IMG/VR virus record: IMGVR_UViG_3300012930_000012
Coordinates: 1-64,000 of that record
DNA: 64,000 nt
From: a virus
Strand: one strand, 5' to 3'
Part shown: positions 16,317 through 25,020 of the stretch, piece by piece
Numbering within the stretch: the first letter of the stretch is position 1
Layout: the number at the start of each line of letters is the position of its first letter
Program-made: the position numbers and the translations under genes
The notes under the pieces: model-generated
The model's input: the letters and a program-made list of their open reading frames with translations, nothing else
The model's database searches: none
What the model was told of the DNA's origin: nothing

Positions 16317-17803
16317 GCCACCACCCGGGTTAGGCGCCGCTGGCGCAGCACATCGGCTATGCGCCGCACGCCACCACTATCGCCGAAGCTCGTCTTTGGC
16401 CGCGGCTCTTCTTGCTCCTCCCCAAACCCGCCCGCGCCGGGCATGATGGGCTCGAAGGTGGCAATGGCCTCATAATCTAGCTCGAGCGGGTCGCTAAACA
16501 GCAATTCAAGCTCGTTGAAGTTGTCGGCCGCCCATTGGATAAGAGTCGCCTTGTTCCCTTGGTCGAGCTGTGGAATTAGCGCCTCCACCAGCGCCACAAT
16601 GGCCTCGAGCCGTATTTCATCGACCTTGACCTTTTCGCTCTCGGGCTCGGTCAGCATGTTGGGCCATGCCGCCGTGTAGCTGTTCACCCAATCGTAGAAG
16701 CACGTGTCGTAGTCGGGTAGGTCCGGGAAGTCGTTCTTGAGTGTTTCATGGAACGCCTTGTTCCAGGCACGGTGCTGCACGATGGGGGTGAAGAAGTCGT
16801 AGCCCGGCTGGAGCCACTCGCGCACGCCATCGATGTAGTTGACGATGATCTTGGCGTCCTCTTTGCCTTCGCCAAAGCCCTCGGTGAGGGTTTCATTCTC
16901 CAACATCACGGCCGGCATGTCCGCGCTCGTGGCAATGTTCTTAAGCACGTTGGTCCGCACCACCTTGTACGGACCTTCGGCGTTCTGGAAGTTGAGCGAC
17001 TCGATGTCCTCGCCCGGCCCAACCGAAAGCACGTTGCCTGTGGCGGCGTCCTTGAGCAGCTGGCGCTTAAGCGCGAACAGCTTGCTCATGAGGTTATCCA
17101 CGACCGAGCCCGGTTGCTTAATCTTGGCCACCAGCACGCCCAGCTTGACCGTGATAAGATCGTCCGTGAGCATGGTCTGGAGGAACGTCTTAAGCGGGAA
17201 CAGCGCCCGCTGGTACACGCTCCGGCCCACAAAGCCAAAGGCGCTGGCGGTATAGGCAATGTAGATGGGCTCTTCGTTTAGGAGCACGCACGCACGGGAG
17301 CGGTGGTAGGACTTACCGCCCACGCTAATGTTGCGCACCTTCATGAAGTCCATGTCGTTGGTGTTCTGGTTGAGCACCAATGACCCGGCGGTGTTAAGCG
17401 GGTCGTACACGTTGAACGAAATGGTCTTATCGGCGAGCTTGCTGTAGTCCACCGGCACCTCAGTCTTGACCCCATCCACCAACAGCGCCACGGAGGCTAT
17501 GCCGTAGATGCGGGCCAGCCGGCCCAGGTTGAAGATGTGCTTTTCAGCACCCAGCTTCTTCCACTCGTCCTTAAAGGCCCGCACCACACGGTCCCCCGGG
17601 CTGTTGGGCACGCTAATGATACGCCCCTGGCTCTGGGCTTTCTTAACTGGGCTCTCGGCCATCTTGGCCCCCAGTGGGTGGTAAAGGTAGATGAGCTTGC
17701 ACAGCTGATAACTGGGGTCGCTACCGGCTTCAATATCGTCCGCGCCAAGGATGGCCTGCAGTTGCGTGCCGACCGTGGAGCCGTTGATGGTAATTTGAGC
17801 CAA
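16313..17803 (-). CDS. Portal protein (DUF1073-like)
   Basis: The dodecameric portal through which DNA is packaged. The family look is clear: DPSYQLCKLIYLYHPLGAKM at the start, an internal YGIASVALLVDG, RSRACVLLNEEP, then NIATSADMPAVMLENETLTEGFGEG and a long helical stretch IIVNYIDGVREWLQPG. A TTG at 17803 follows the terminase stop with GGAGG nine bases upstream; a GTG at 17824 is the alternative and adds seven residues. Length ~496 is normal. The N-terminal DUF1073 region is the one sometimes named Acb1-like in databases; I see no reason to assume anti-CBASS activity. Confidence 0.75.
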   Translation of the reverse strand: MAQITINGSTVGTQLQAILGADDIEAGSDPSYQLCKLIYLYHPLGAKMAESPVKKAQSQGRIISVPNSPGDRVVRAFKDEWKKLGAEKHIFNLGRLARIYGIASVALLVDGVKTEVPVDYSKLADKTISFNVYDPLNTAGSLVLNQNTNDMDFMKVRNISVGGKSYHRSRACVLLNEEPIYIAYTASAFGFVGRSVYQRALFPLKTFLQTMLTDDLITVKLGVLVAKIKQPGSVVDNLMSKLFALKRQLLKDAATGNVLSVGPGEDIESLNFQNAEGPYKVVRTNVLKNIATSADMPAVMLENETLTEGFGEGKEDAKIIVNYIDGVREWLQPGYDFFTPIVQHRAWNKAFHETLKNDFPDLPDYDTCFYDWVNSYTAAWPNMLTEPESEKVKVDEIRLEAIVALVEALIPQLDQGNKATLIQWAADNFNELELLFSDPLELDYEAIATFEPIMPGAGGFGEEQEEPRPKTSFGDSGGVRRIADVLRQRRLTRVVA

Positions 17804-17804
17804 G

Positions 17805-19181
17805 CTACACGCCCTCCGAGTCACCCAATGCTATGGCAATGCCGTAGCAATAACAGTCCAGCAAGTCATCCGCGCGCCGGGCCGCGTCCTTATCACCCAA
17901 CCTAAAGCCCGTGACCTGGGCAATCAAGTGATTGCGCGTGGCGCCCTTGTAGGTTGAGACCTTGTCATAGGCTTGCCGGGTTAGGCCCACCTCACCGCGG
18001 TAATGGGCACCAGAGGCGTTGAGCCCCCGCTCATCCTTGCCCATGGCGGTGAGCTTTGAGTCTATGGCTTGCGCCGGCCAGCCCTTGTTGTAAGCCTGTT
18101 GAATGAGCACCGAGCCGCTGGATTTGTCTTCAATGAACGCACCCAGGCTCCCCATGCGCGCCCGGTATTGCCTGGCAAATCCCTCAAGGTTCTGAAATAC
18201 CGTAGGGAGCCAAAGCTCGAGCGAAGCGCCCTCAAGCTGGAACAGCTCGTAGTCCAGTATGTGCAACTTACGAGCTGATTGCTTGTTGTAGCCAAAGTAG
18301 ATGCAGCCCGTGCCATCATTTTCAGTCTTGGCCTTAACGGCCGTGTCAATGATGGCAAACACACTGTCAATGGGTAAAGGCGGCACACAAGGCTGGCCAT
18401 TGTCCAACAACTTGGGCAAGTCAAAGAACGCCACCCCGGTCCAGTCCACGAACTCAGCCAGGTACTCCTGGCGGTAGACCAATGGATGATTGTCGGCCTT
18501 AAGCTGATCAAACACCGCGATCCGGCGCAATGCGTATGTTATATCATCCTCGCCCGGCAACCTGGCCGGGATGTAAGGATTGTTCATCGTGGGGGCGTGA
18601 AATTCTTTAAACCCAAGCTCCGGCTGATTGCAGATCTTCCAGAAGAAATTTTCCGGGTCCACACCCTTGGGGTTGCTGGGCACCAGCGCCTCGCCCCCAT
18701 AATCCAGCAACGTGGGGAGTATGCTCTGCTCCCAGATGTTAATCATGTTGGGCTTGGTGAACGCCCCTTCATCAATGACCACCAGGTGGTACTTGCGCGA
18801 ACGGCCCGCGCGCTCGTTGTCCAGCGTCCAGAAGTCCATGCGCCCACCCGTGGTGGTGCGTATAAGCCCCTCAATCTTGGATGAGGTCTTCTTAACCGGG
18901 TCCAAGATGTCAACGATGTCGTTGTACGCTTCGCTGGATATCTTGTAGTCAGGCGCAAACCAGCCAACGCTCTTGGCCTTGATAATGGCGTCGCACGAAA
19001 TAACCTTGGCCAAGTCCGTCTTGCCCCAGCGCCGGCCACACCGGATAGCCTTAAAGCGCCCAGGCATTTCGTAGGCCCGCACCTGGTCCGGATGCAGCAC
19101 AGGCATCTTGACAACAATTTCGTCATCGGTGCCCGGTATTGAAGCCTCACCCACGTCCAGCTCGAGGAAATCCTCATCCAT
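17805..19181 (-). CDS. Terminase large subunit
   Basis: ATPase-nuclease motor that packages DNA. The Walker A-like motif is CGRRWGKTD (residues 48-56), Walker B is LVVIDEGAF (~132-140), and a later WEQSILPTLLDYGG...SNPKG region fits the coupling motif. The nuclease part has VFAIIDTAVKAKTENDGTG, AFIEDKSSGS and DDLLDCYCYGIAIALG, giving the acidic residues of the RNase H-like fold. The 458-residue length is usual. It overlaps the small subunit gene by eight bases. Confidence 0.9.
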   Translation of the reverse strand: MDEDFLELDVGEASIPGTDDEIVVKMPVLHPDQVRAYEMPGRFKAIRCGRRWGKTDLAKVISCDAIIKAKSVGWFAPDYKISSEAYNDIVDILDPVKKTSSKIEGLIRTTTGGRMDFWTLDNERAGRSRKYHLVVIDEGAFTKPNMINIWEQSILPTLLDYGGEALVPSNPKGVDPENFFWKICNQPELGFKEFHAPTMNNPYIPARLPGEDDITYALRRIAVFDQLKADNHPLVYRQEYLAEFVDWTGVAFFDLPKLLDNGQPCVPPLPIDSVFAIIDTAVKAKTENDGTGCIYFGYNKQSARKLHILDYELFQLEGASLELWLPTVFQNLEGFARQYRARMGSLGAFIEDKSSGSVLIQQAYNKGWPAQAIDSKLTAMGKDERGLNASGAHYRGEVGLTRQAYDKVSTYKGATRNHLIAQVTGFRLGDKDAARRADDLLDCYCYGIAIALGDSEGV

Positions 19182-19632
19182 CTGTGGTGGCCGGTGGGGC
19201 AGGGGGTGGGTCGGGTGCCGGCAACGGCTTGGGTGGTAGCCCGCCTATGATGCGGATGCGGCGCTGAACGTCTTTTTCCACTGTGATGGCCGCCAGCTTG
19301 GGGTGGATGTATGGGGCGGCGTCGGTGGCACACTTTTCACTCATGTCGCGTGCGCGAAGGAAATGCCCAAGCATCTCGCGTATTCGTTGTAAACCATCAA
19401 CGTCTAATAGCTGGGCGCCACCGCCGGCTAGACTTCGTTCGTAGTCTGTGACAAACTCATTAAGGCGCGTACCCAGCCGCACGGCTTCTTGATGCCAGAA
19501 GAGCATGTTCTCGTACATGACCTGGAGCGGCGTTAGCCCTTGCTCCTGGTAACGTCTAACTTCTTCAATTCTGGCCAGGGTCCGCTTGTTGAGCTGGCCC
19601 TTTTTGCGTCCGGCTCCTTCTGGCCGGGGCAC
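19174..19632 (-). CDS. Terminase small subunit
   Basis: A 152-residue DNA-recognition subunit. The N-terminal basic GAGRKKGQLNKRT followed by a helical domain is typical of small terminases. Starts at GTG with GGGAAGG upstream and lies directly before the large subunit. The proline-rich end (PPKPLPAPDPPPAPP) may form a flexible link. It would bind the pac or cos site. Confidence 0.7.
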   Translation of the reverse strand: MPRPEGAGRKKGQLNKRTLARIEEVRRYQEQGLTPLQVMYENMLFWHQEAVRLGTRLNEFVTDYERSLAGGGAQLLDVDGLQRIREMLGHFLRARDMSEKCATDAAPYIHPKLAAITVEKDVQRRIRIIGGLPPKPLPAPDPPPAPPATTDG

Positions 19633-19636
19633 CGGA

Positions 19637-20233
19637 TTAACCTTCCCTTATTCTTTTGGAGTGCATTGCTGGCCCTGGCGTGGCTACCGCACGGCGGCCC
19701 TCGCGGAGCACCTCACCGGCAACTTCAACGCAATCTCTTGGAAGCCGGGTCCTACGCTGAGCGCCGGCAAACCAAAGAAGAACGTCGATACGCGCGCCAC
19801 GGTCCGCTTCTGCTATCGCATTCCGGTCGCGGTAGGGGCCAAGTAAGACCCGGAGCAAGGTGCCCGGTTCGATGTACTTTGGCCGACTTGCGGTAAGGGT
19901 GACCACCCCGCCGTGCTCCGCCAGGCGCGCGAACAGCGCGTCCATCTCGATTAGCGGCACGGGCGTAGGGAGGTCCCTCTCTGTCTGATAACCCAACAAT
20001 CCCCTGATTCCGTAGGTGTAGCAAACCTGCTTCCAGGGATCGGTCTGGGGGTCGAACTGCACAAACACGTAGCCGGTGAACAACGGGCGCACCACCTCCA
20101 CAAGGAGGCCGTCGGCACGCCGTACTTCCATACGGGCCAGGGGGAGCGATGTTGTCCAGCTTTTTGATAGCTCGCGGGCCGCGCGCTGTTCTTGTGAGTG
20201 ATGCGCCGTTGCGACGTACCAGTTGCAAGTCAC
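19637..20233 (-). CDS. NusG/RfaH-like transcription factor
   Basis: Start placed at GTG 20233 after GAGAGGGG; the frame is open to 20353 but the added part has no NGN pattern. The 198-residue product has an NGN-type domain: NWYVATAHHSQEQRAAREL at 4-22, PLFTGYVFVQF at 50-60 and YGIRGLLGYQ at 74-83, followed by a KOW-like domain (IEPGTLLRVLLGPY, residues 121-134). NusG paralogues bind RNA polymerase and raise processivity or resist termination, some at dedicated operons. Being the first gene of the long leftward late operon, it is a good candidate for a late antiterminator. Distinct from host NusG in its divergent linker. Confidence 0.75.
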   Translation of the reverse strand: MTCNWYVATAHHSQEQRAARELSKSWTTSLPLARMEVRRADGLLVEVVRPLFTGYVFVQFDPQTDPWKQVCYTYGIRGLLGYQTERDLPTPVPLIEMDALFARLAEHGGVVTLTASRPKYIEPGTLLRVLLGPYRDRNAIAEADRGARIDVLLWFAGAQRRTRLPRDCVEVAGEVLREGRRAVATPGPAMHSKRIREG

Positions 20234-20849
20234 GAGCCCCTCTCTCGAATAAGCCTGGCTGCCTAGAGCTTGCCGGCGCTGGTGTAAAGGCCCCAGCCGC
20301 GGCCGGCGGCATGGAAATGGCGGCCCCTCTCGGCTGGCCCTCCGCCACCCCACTCCTTTAGAACAGCTATTGGCTTTATTACCTATATTGTGTTGGGGGA
20401 GAAATTCGTGTTTTTATTTTTAATTTTTCGCAAAATTATTGGCAACTGCAGCTACATCCTTGAATATACATAACAAAATACAAAAGTTCGAGCTAATAAG
20501 AGAAAATAATCATATAGCTGTGCTAATTTTCTCCTACCTATTCCACAGAAATAAAAACGTACAAGGGTGGACGGACGATTAACTTCACGTAATCTACACA
20601 AGGTATAGGGGGTACATCTTAATGTACACTGCTATCCGCCCCGCGACCTTCAAAACACGGTTTTAAAATAATTTTTGGAATTTCGTCCCCAACGCAATAT
20701 AGGCAATAAGCCAATACCCTCCCGGTCACCGCCGGCACCCACCACATTTACCCCCTGTCTCTCCCACCAAGCCGCTTGCGCCCACCCCGGGTGCCGTGCA
20801 AGCCTGTCCGTGTTGGGTCGCACCCCAGCAGTAGAGCTAAGAGAACCCA
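20234..20849. other. AT-rich divergent intergenic region
   Basis: About 616 bases between the leftward late arm and the rightward early arm with no convincing gene. Bases ~20360-20680 are strikingly AT-rich against the GC-rich genome, with T and A runs (TTTTTATTTTTAATTTTT). This is the natural place for divergent promoters and possibly a replication origin. No clear DnaA boxes or iterons were found. The right third (20690-20849) is GC-richer and may be leader RNA. Confidence 0.6.
20419..20447 (-). promoter_or_regulatory. Candidate sigma-70-like promoter for late arm
   Basis: On the minus strand TTGCCA (20447-20442) is followed after 17 bases by TAAAAA (20424-20419): 5/6 and 4/6 matches to consensus, in AT-rich DNA about 190 bases before the NusG-like gene. 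Not unique in such AT-rich sequence, so the call is tentative. Confidence 0.35.
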
Positions 20850-22463
20850 ATGCAACCATCGGACTACCTGCCCAAACGGAATCCGCGCGCCAAGCAACTC
20901 GAGGCCTTTACCAAGTCCGCGGAGGTGGTGAACTACGCACTGTTGATGGAACAACGCACGGGCAAGACCAAGGTCATCCTTGATACGGTCGCCTACCAAT
21001 ACGAGCGCAACCTTGCCAACAGCCAGGAGGGCATCACTGCTCTCCTGGTCGTTGCCAACCCCGGCCGCGTGCACCGCAACTGGGTGGTCAAGGAAATACC
21101 CCAGGACTTACCCGACCGCATCCCGCGCATGTGCTTGGTGTGGGACGCCGGCCGCATAGCCTATGACAAAAAGAAACGCCGGTTCGTGGGGCCACTAGCC
21201 ACAGAGCTTGAAGCTTTGCTTCAATTCCGTGGCTTGGCTGTGCTGGCTGTAAACGGCGGCGCTGTAATAACGGAATCATTCCGCCGCTACGCGCTCAAGT
21301 TCTTGCTGGCACGTAAGCGGGTACTTGCCGCGGCGGATGAGTTCACCCTTTTGCTTAAAACACCCAACGCCAAGACCACCAAGGTGCTCTGGCATATGGG
21401 CGAGCACAAGGCTGTGGTAATGAGGAGAATACTCGATGGAACCCCCGTTGGAAACGGGGGTCCCCTCGACCTTTACGGACCCTTCCGCTTTCTTGACTGG
21501 CGTATCTTAGGGCACCAAACCAATGCCAGTTACAAGGCCCACTTCGCCAAGTGGGAAACAGCGGTGGTGCACCGCGCCGGCAAAGAAGAAACTTATCCGG
21601 CTCTCATGAGAGAGCCGGACGGCACGCCCATGTACCAAAACCTGGATGACCTAGCCACCCGCATGGCGCCGGTATCGTTTAGGGTCCTTCGTTCAGAATG
21701 CTGGGACGCGCCGGCTAAGGTGTACCAGGTGTACCCATTCCAGCTATCGCCAGAGCAACGCAAAGTTTACGATAGCCTCCGCGACGAATACGAAGCCGAG
21801 CTTCATGATGGTTACCATGCCTCGGCCACCCATGCGTTGACACGCATGATGCGCTTGCAACAGGTGGCAAGTAATTACTGGCCGCCGGAAAAGATTGGCT
21901 TAGTCCACGTGGCTTGCAAAGGAGAGGGATGTCTTGAATGCGATGACTTAGGTGTCATCCCATCCAAGACGCCCCTCCGCCGCATCGATCCCAAACGCAA
22001 TCCCCGCGTGGATGCAGCGCGAGAGATTTTCGCGCTGAATCCTGGGCCTGGTATTGTGTGGTGCCGCTTCCACGAGGATGTGGACAATGTGCTCCAACTG
22101 GCCAGTCAAATGGATCGCCTGGCCTACAGGTATGATGGACGATCCACGGACCAGGAAAAGGATCTAGCTGAGGACTCCTTTCAGACAACGGTCGCCGGCT
22201 TGCTGGTGGGTAATCCGGCATCCGGCGGTCGCGGCCTACGCCTCGATAACGCCGGCTGGATATTAAACTACTCAAATCAGTTCAGTTTGCTCACCCGCCT
22301 ACAGGGCGAGGACCGCGCGGAAGCCGAGGGCAAGCTCGCCGGCACCGGCATAATTGACTTGGTAGCCGAGGACACTGTCGACGAAACCATCGTTGATTCT
22401 TTGCGTGCCAACAAAAGCATCGCCGACTTCGTCTTGCGGGAACGGGGCGGCAAATGGTTGTGA
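20850..22463 (+). CDS. SNF2/DEAD-box family helicase
   Basis: A 537-residue superfamily 2 ATPase. Walker A is EQRTGKT at 34-40, motif II is DEFT (in AAADEFT), motif III region GTPVGN, and the C-terminal half has IVWCRF, GLLVGNPASGGRGLRLD and RLQGEDRAEA, corresponding to motifs IV-VI. A small CKGEGCLEC cluster may bind zinc. First gene of the early arm. Phage SNF2 helicases are thought to remodel replication or recombination intermediates. The coding DNA contains several perfect hairpins (9-bp arms 21441-21461; 10-bp 21596-21619). Confidence 0.8.
   Translation: MQPSDYLPKRNPRAKQLEAFTKSAEVVNYALLMEQRTGKTKVILDTVAYQYERNLANSQEGITALLVVANPGRVHRNWVVKEIPQDLPDRIPRMCLVWDAGRIAYDKKKRRFVGPLATELEALLQFRGLAVLAVNGGAVITESFRRYALKFLLARKRVLAAADEFTLLLKTPNAKTTKVLWHMGEHKAVVMRRILDGTPVGNGGPLDLYGPFRFLDWRILGHQTNASYKAHFAKWETAVVHRAGKEETYPALMREPDGTPMYQNLDDLATRMAPVSFRVLRSECWDAPAKVYQVYPFQLSPEQRKVYDSLRDEYEAELHDGYHASATHALTRMMRLQQVASNYWPPEKIGLVHVACKGEGCLECDDLGVIPSKTPLRRIDPKRNPRVDAAREIFALNPGPGIVWCRFHEDVDNVLQLASQMDRLAYRYDGRSTDQEKDLAEDSFQTTVAGLLVGNPASGGRGLRLDNAGWILNYSNQFSLLTRLQGEDRAEAEGKLAGTGIIDLVAEDTVDETIVDSLRANKSIADFVLRERGGKWL
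21441..21461. repeat. In-gene perfect hairpin, 9-bp arms
   Basis: ACCCCCGTT and AACGGGGGT around loop GGA, in the SNF2 helicase gene. One of a set of perfect hairpins in the early arm. Confidence 0.8.
21596..21619. repeat. In-gene perfect hairpin, 10-bp arms
   Basis: TCCGGCTCTC and GAGAGCCGGA around loop ATGA, in the SNF2 helicase gene. Perfect pairing. Confidence 0.8.
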
Positions 22464-22591
22464 CCGCGGCCAGGCGGGGGTACGCCCCCGGGCATCGATC
22501 CGAAGAGCCGGTGGTTAATGAGCCGGCCTTTGAAACCTTTCGGGGAGCCTGGGTGACACGGCCCCCGCTTGCGGGGCGTGAGCGGCTATGA
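22460..22591 (+). CDS. Small hypothetical protein (43 aa)
   Basis: GTG start overlapping the helicase stop (GTGA) and a TGA overlapping the next ATG (ATGA) make this short frame a likely translated link in the operon. The product is Arg/Pro/Glu-rich (ending RPPLAGRERL) with no motif. Several short GC hairpins lie in the same DNA. Confidence 0.4.
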   Translation: MTAARRGYAPGHRSEEPVVNEPAFETFRGAWVTRPPLAGRERL

Positions 22592-22803
22592 ACTGGGCGC
22601 CCATCTATTGCTTGCTGTGCCGCAAGGAAATAACATCCCTTAATCCAGGGCTTGTGCTGGCAGGAAACTTTTTTCATTCATCGTGCATCCCTGAACCCAA
22701 GTTCACCGTGGATGACGTCGACCTAATGGCTGACACCCGGGCACGCCCCGCTATGAGCGACATCGAGTGGCGTCGTATGTACCTAAATGAGTATAAACCA
22801 TGA
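22588..22803 (+). CDS. Small protein with CxxC / HxxxC cluster (71 aa)
   Basis: YCLLCRKE near residue 8 and FHSSC near residue 29 give a four-ligand zinc-like set; the rest is acidic. ATGA coupling to both neighbours. Function unknown. Confidence 0.55.
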   Translation: MNWAPIYCLLCRKEITSLNPGLVLAGNFFHSSCIPEPKFTVDDVDLMADTRARPAMSDIEWRRMYLNEYKP

Positions 22804-23003
22804 AAGACACTGAGATTCGCGTCTTTGATGGTGGCACGCCCGTGTGCACGTGCACCGTATCTGAACTCCCTTCACCATTGCTTTTGCGCATCCTGGGCAA
22901 CTTGAAGGGGATACGGGTGCTGAGCGGAGACGGCACATTGGAGGAAGGGCTCGAGCGCCTTCGCATTGAAGTTGTGGCCCGGCAACTGGAGGGGCGGCTA
23001 TGA
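22800..23003 (+). CDS. Hypothetical protein (67 aa)
   Basis: Starts MKDTEIRVFDGGTPVCTCTV; a mixed alpha/beta soluble protein with an amphipathic C-terminal helix. Coupled to neighbours by 4-base overlaps. No family recognised. Confidence 0.5.
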   Translation: MKDTEIRVFDGGTPVCTCTVSELPSPLLLRILGNLKGIRVLSGDGTLEEGLERLRIEVVARQLEGRL

Positions 23004-23191
23004 TAGAGATAATCATTATCAGCGACCCCGGGATCGTGGCCGGCGACTACATAACCGTGGGCAACACACACCTCCGCGTTATATCGCGGGACGGCTGCGC
23101 CCTTCGTGTGGAGCGCACGTGGCGCTGCGTATGGTTTGATTTTTGCGCACGGGTGCTTGACGCCTGGTCGCGCATTGGAGGCTTACTTTGA
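23000..23191 (+). CDS. Hypothetical protein (63 aa)
   Basis: Starts MIEIIIISDPGIVAGDYITVG; a short beta-rich protein, possibly a small barrel, followed by an aromatic helix (CVWFDFCARVLDAW). ATGA upstream and TTGA downstream overlaps. Function unknown. Confidence 0.5.
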   Translation: MIEIIIISDPGIVAGDYITVGNTHLRVISRDGCALRVERTWRCVWFDFCARVLDAWSRIGGLL

Positions 23192-23574
23192 GCAACATGC
23201 CCCGCGTGTTTGTAGTCAACGAGCCACTAAAACTCGATGAAGCCACCGGAAACTGGGTTCGCTATCTAAACCTCCGTCGTGCCACGGATCACGGCGAACT
23301 AGTCTATTTGCTGCCCGGCGGCCCGCTGGCCGACGACCCCCGTCCCTCCATTGCGGCGCTCACCGCCGGCTTAGCCGACTTCACATCAGAGGATTTCTTG
23401 CTGCTGGTGGGTGACCCCCGTGCCATAGCCTGGGCCGCAGCCATTGCGGCTGACCGCACGGGCGGCCCGTTGCGCTTGCTCCAGTGGAAGCGCGAGCAAA
23501 AACGCTACGACCCGGTGGTTGTTGACGTATTCCCTGAATCCTACGAGGCCCTAGCCCCGGTGGAGGATGTATGA
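23188..23574 (+). CDS. Conserved phage protein of unknown function
   Basis: TTG at 23188 overlaps the upstream stop; ATG 23197 is the alternative. The 128-residue product has the layout of a small protein I have seen in many phages: RVFVVNEPL start, GELVYLLPGG, then DFLLLVGDPRAIAWAAAIAA and a closing YDPVVVDVFP. It is usually encoded with the next gene and near SSB or replication genes. No biochemical role is known to me. Confidence 0.6.
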   Translation: MSNMPRVFVVNEPLKLDEATGNWVRYLNLRRATDHGELVYLLPGGPLADDPRPSIAALTAGLADFTSEDFLLLVGDPRAIAWAAAIAADRTGGPLRLLQWKREQKRYDPVVVDVFPESYEALAPVEDV

Positions 23575-23906
23575 AGAAACTAATGCCCATACTAGAACGC
23601 AGCGCGATAGTGGCCTATGTACCGTGGTCTCTGTTCGCACCTAATGACGAAGTATGGGCACAGCAAAATCACCAACAATCCCTTGCCCGACTCCGGGAAC
23701 GAAGTGGCTTAGGGATTTGTGAACTTGTTGCCATTCTGGATGGACGCCCTTGGCGCCACATGCCCTTATCAGACGTGGACCAGGGGGAGTTCGCCACCAG
23801 GCCCCATCGGGATCACGCTTGCCAGGCGTGTGGCTTTGTCTGGCGCCCTGCGCTGGTGAATACGGTGGGTGTGCAGTTTTTGCCTGGTTACAAGGACGCG
23901 CCCTGA
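23571..23906 (+). CDS. Conserved phage protein with C-terminal CxxC (111 aa)
   Basis: The C-terminus HACQACGFVWRPALVNTVGV...FLPGYKD is a recurring phage motif; CxxC with the His may hold a metal. The N-terminal half is helical (LARLRERSGLGICELVAIL). Encoded with the preceding gene in an ATGA pair. Unknown role. Confidence 0.6.
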   Translation: MKKLMPILERSAIVAYVPWSLFAPNDEVWAQQNHQQSLARLRERSGLGICELVAILDGRPWRHMPLSDVDQGEFATRPHRDHACQACGFVWRPALVNTVGVQFLPGYKDAP

Positions 23907-24247
23907 TGCCACTCACATTTGACCGCAGCATAGATGATTTGCGTGACTACATCCGTAGCATGCCAAAGCCAACGGATGATATGGTGCGCATTGGCGAGGC
24001 CGCCTTGGATGACTACTACGCCGGCACCAAGGATGCACCCATCGAAGGTTCCTTTGTGCACGTATACCAGGCCATGGCGGCCTTGGCGCCTAACCGCGAG
24101 GAGGATGCGCACAACGTGGCATTGGCCGCGGCTTTGTTACGCTCCAAGGACTATGAAGTAATGGCCAAGCGATTAGATGTTGTGGCGGAGCGTTTGTGGC
24201 CAAAGCTGTTGGAAGATCTAGCCCAATCGCAGAGAGAAAACCAATGA
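23906..24247 (+). CDS. Hypothetical helical protein (113 aa)
   Basis: The ATG at 23906 overlaps the upstream stop (TGATG) and is preferred to an earlier start lying inside the neighbour. All-helical, soluble (LRDYIRSMPKPTDDMVRIGE; ALAAALLRSKDYEVMAKRL). No motif. Operon member. Confidence 0.5.
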   Translation: MPLTFDRSIDDLRDYIRSMPKPTDDMVRIGEAALDDYYAGTKDAPIEGSFVHVYQAMAALAPNREEDAHNVALAAALLRSKDYEVMAKRLDVVAERLWPKLLEDLAQSQRENQ

Positions 24248-24453
24248 CCTCTGATTGGCAACCAGCGGCGACCGCACCCGTGGGCGTTTGGTTGCGGACC
24301 AAACGCGAAGGCGAAGACGGGGAAAATGTAAGCGCTCGAGCGCCCAGCCAACCCGGAGAAAATGACGCCGTAGAATGGATTGAACGAGACGGCGGACACA
24401 CAACCATAACGCATTCTACGTTTCTGCCGCCAACCCATTGGAGGTATCTGTGA
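24244..24453 (+). CDS. DUF551-like small protein (69 aa)
   Basis: Starts MTSDWQPAATAPVGVWLRTK by ATGA overlap. The pattern W-x-P-x-x-TAP-x-GVWLRTKREGE...THSTFLPPTHW resembles the small DUF551-like proteins common in phages. A 9-bp hairpin (24284-24306) and a 12-base palindrome (24332-24343) lie within it. Function unknown. Confidence 0.5.
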   Translation: MTSDWQPAATAPVGVWLRTKREGEDGENVSARAPSQPGENDAVEWIERDGGHTTITHSTFLPPTHWRYL

Positions 24454-24818
24454 CCCCCGACCAGCGCCGCCAGTTTGCAGCCAATGCCAGCACGGGTGCT
24501 GACCTATCCCCCGGTGACCCGGTGGACGCCGCGGCGTTGGACCACATCTTCTTACTTGAGCGTGCCCGGGACACGTTGTTTGACGCTATTGTTCACGGTG
24601 ACGCGGAGCATAAAGCATGGCTTAAGACCGCTATTGATGCACATTTCGCCGGTGAGCCTGTGCCCCCGGTGGCTGGTGCCGGCAACAAAGAAGCACGTAT
24701 AGCCACGCTTGAAGACGCCTTGCGCCGTGTACGGGTGGAGGCGGAGCGGTCCAGCCGGCAATTCGTGTGCATGAGCGAGACGCTGATTAAGAAGATTATT
24801 AAGGAGGTGCTGCCATGA
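24450..24818 (+). CDS. Hypothetical coiled-coil protein (122 aa)
   Basis: GTG at 24450 after GGAGG and overlapping the upstream TGA. The C-terminal ~50 residues (IATLEDALRRVRVEAERSSR) form a predicted coiled coil ending in basic helices. No family recognised. Confidence 0.5.
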   Translation: MTPDQRRQFAANASTGADLSPGDPVDAAALDHIFLLERARDTLFDAIVHGDAEHKAWLKTAIDAHFAGEPVPPVAGAGNKEARIATLEDALRRVRVEAERSSRQFVCMSETLIKKIIKEVLP

Positions 24819-25000
24819 GCCTTGCCACGCTTGAAAATGCAATCGTCGAGGAAGCCTCCAGCATTAAAAAGCGTAAGCTCAAGAAGAAAGACCTCATGGA
24901 ATGGTCAACAACACCTATTGAAGCAAAACCAGGAGAATTCCTTGTGCGTTGCCCTAAGATTGGCGCGTACGCCGCCTTTAAGGAGACTATGAAGAAGTAA
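24815..25000 (+). CDS. Small basic protein (61 aa)
   Basis: Lys-rich segment SSIKKRKLKKKDLMEW in a 61-residue protein; may bind nucleic acid. ATGA overlap upstream; a 20-base gap with AGAGCCAGGAGAGCCAC ribosome site follows before the next gene. Unknown role. Confidence 0.5.
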   Translation: MSLATLENAIVEEASSIKKRKLKKKDLMEWSTTPIEAKPGEFLVRCPKIGAYAAFKETMKK

Positions 25001-25020
25001 CCCAGAGCCAGGAGAGCCAC

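Noticed and set aside
16313-17803. Reading the portal as an anti-CBASS protein because of the DUF1073/Acb1-like family name
   Set aside because: Context and sequence fit a portal; the Acb1-like label refers to a related N-terminal family and no HxT catalytic pairs were seen.
20540-20600. Possible DnaA boxes (ATTCCACAG, ATCTACACA)
   Set aside because: Two or more mismatches to TTATNCACA each and no array; not enough for an origin call.
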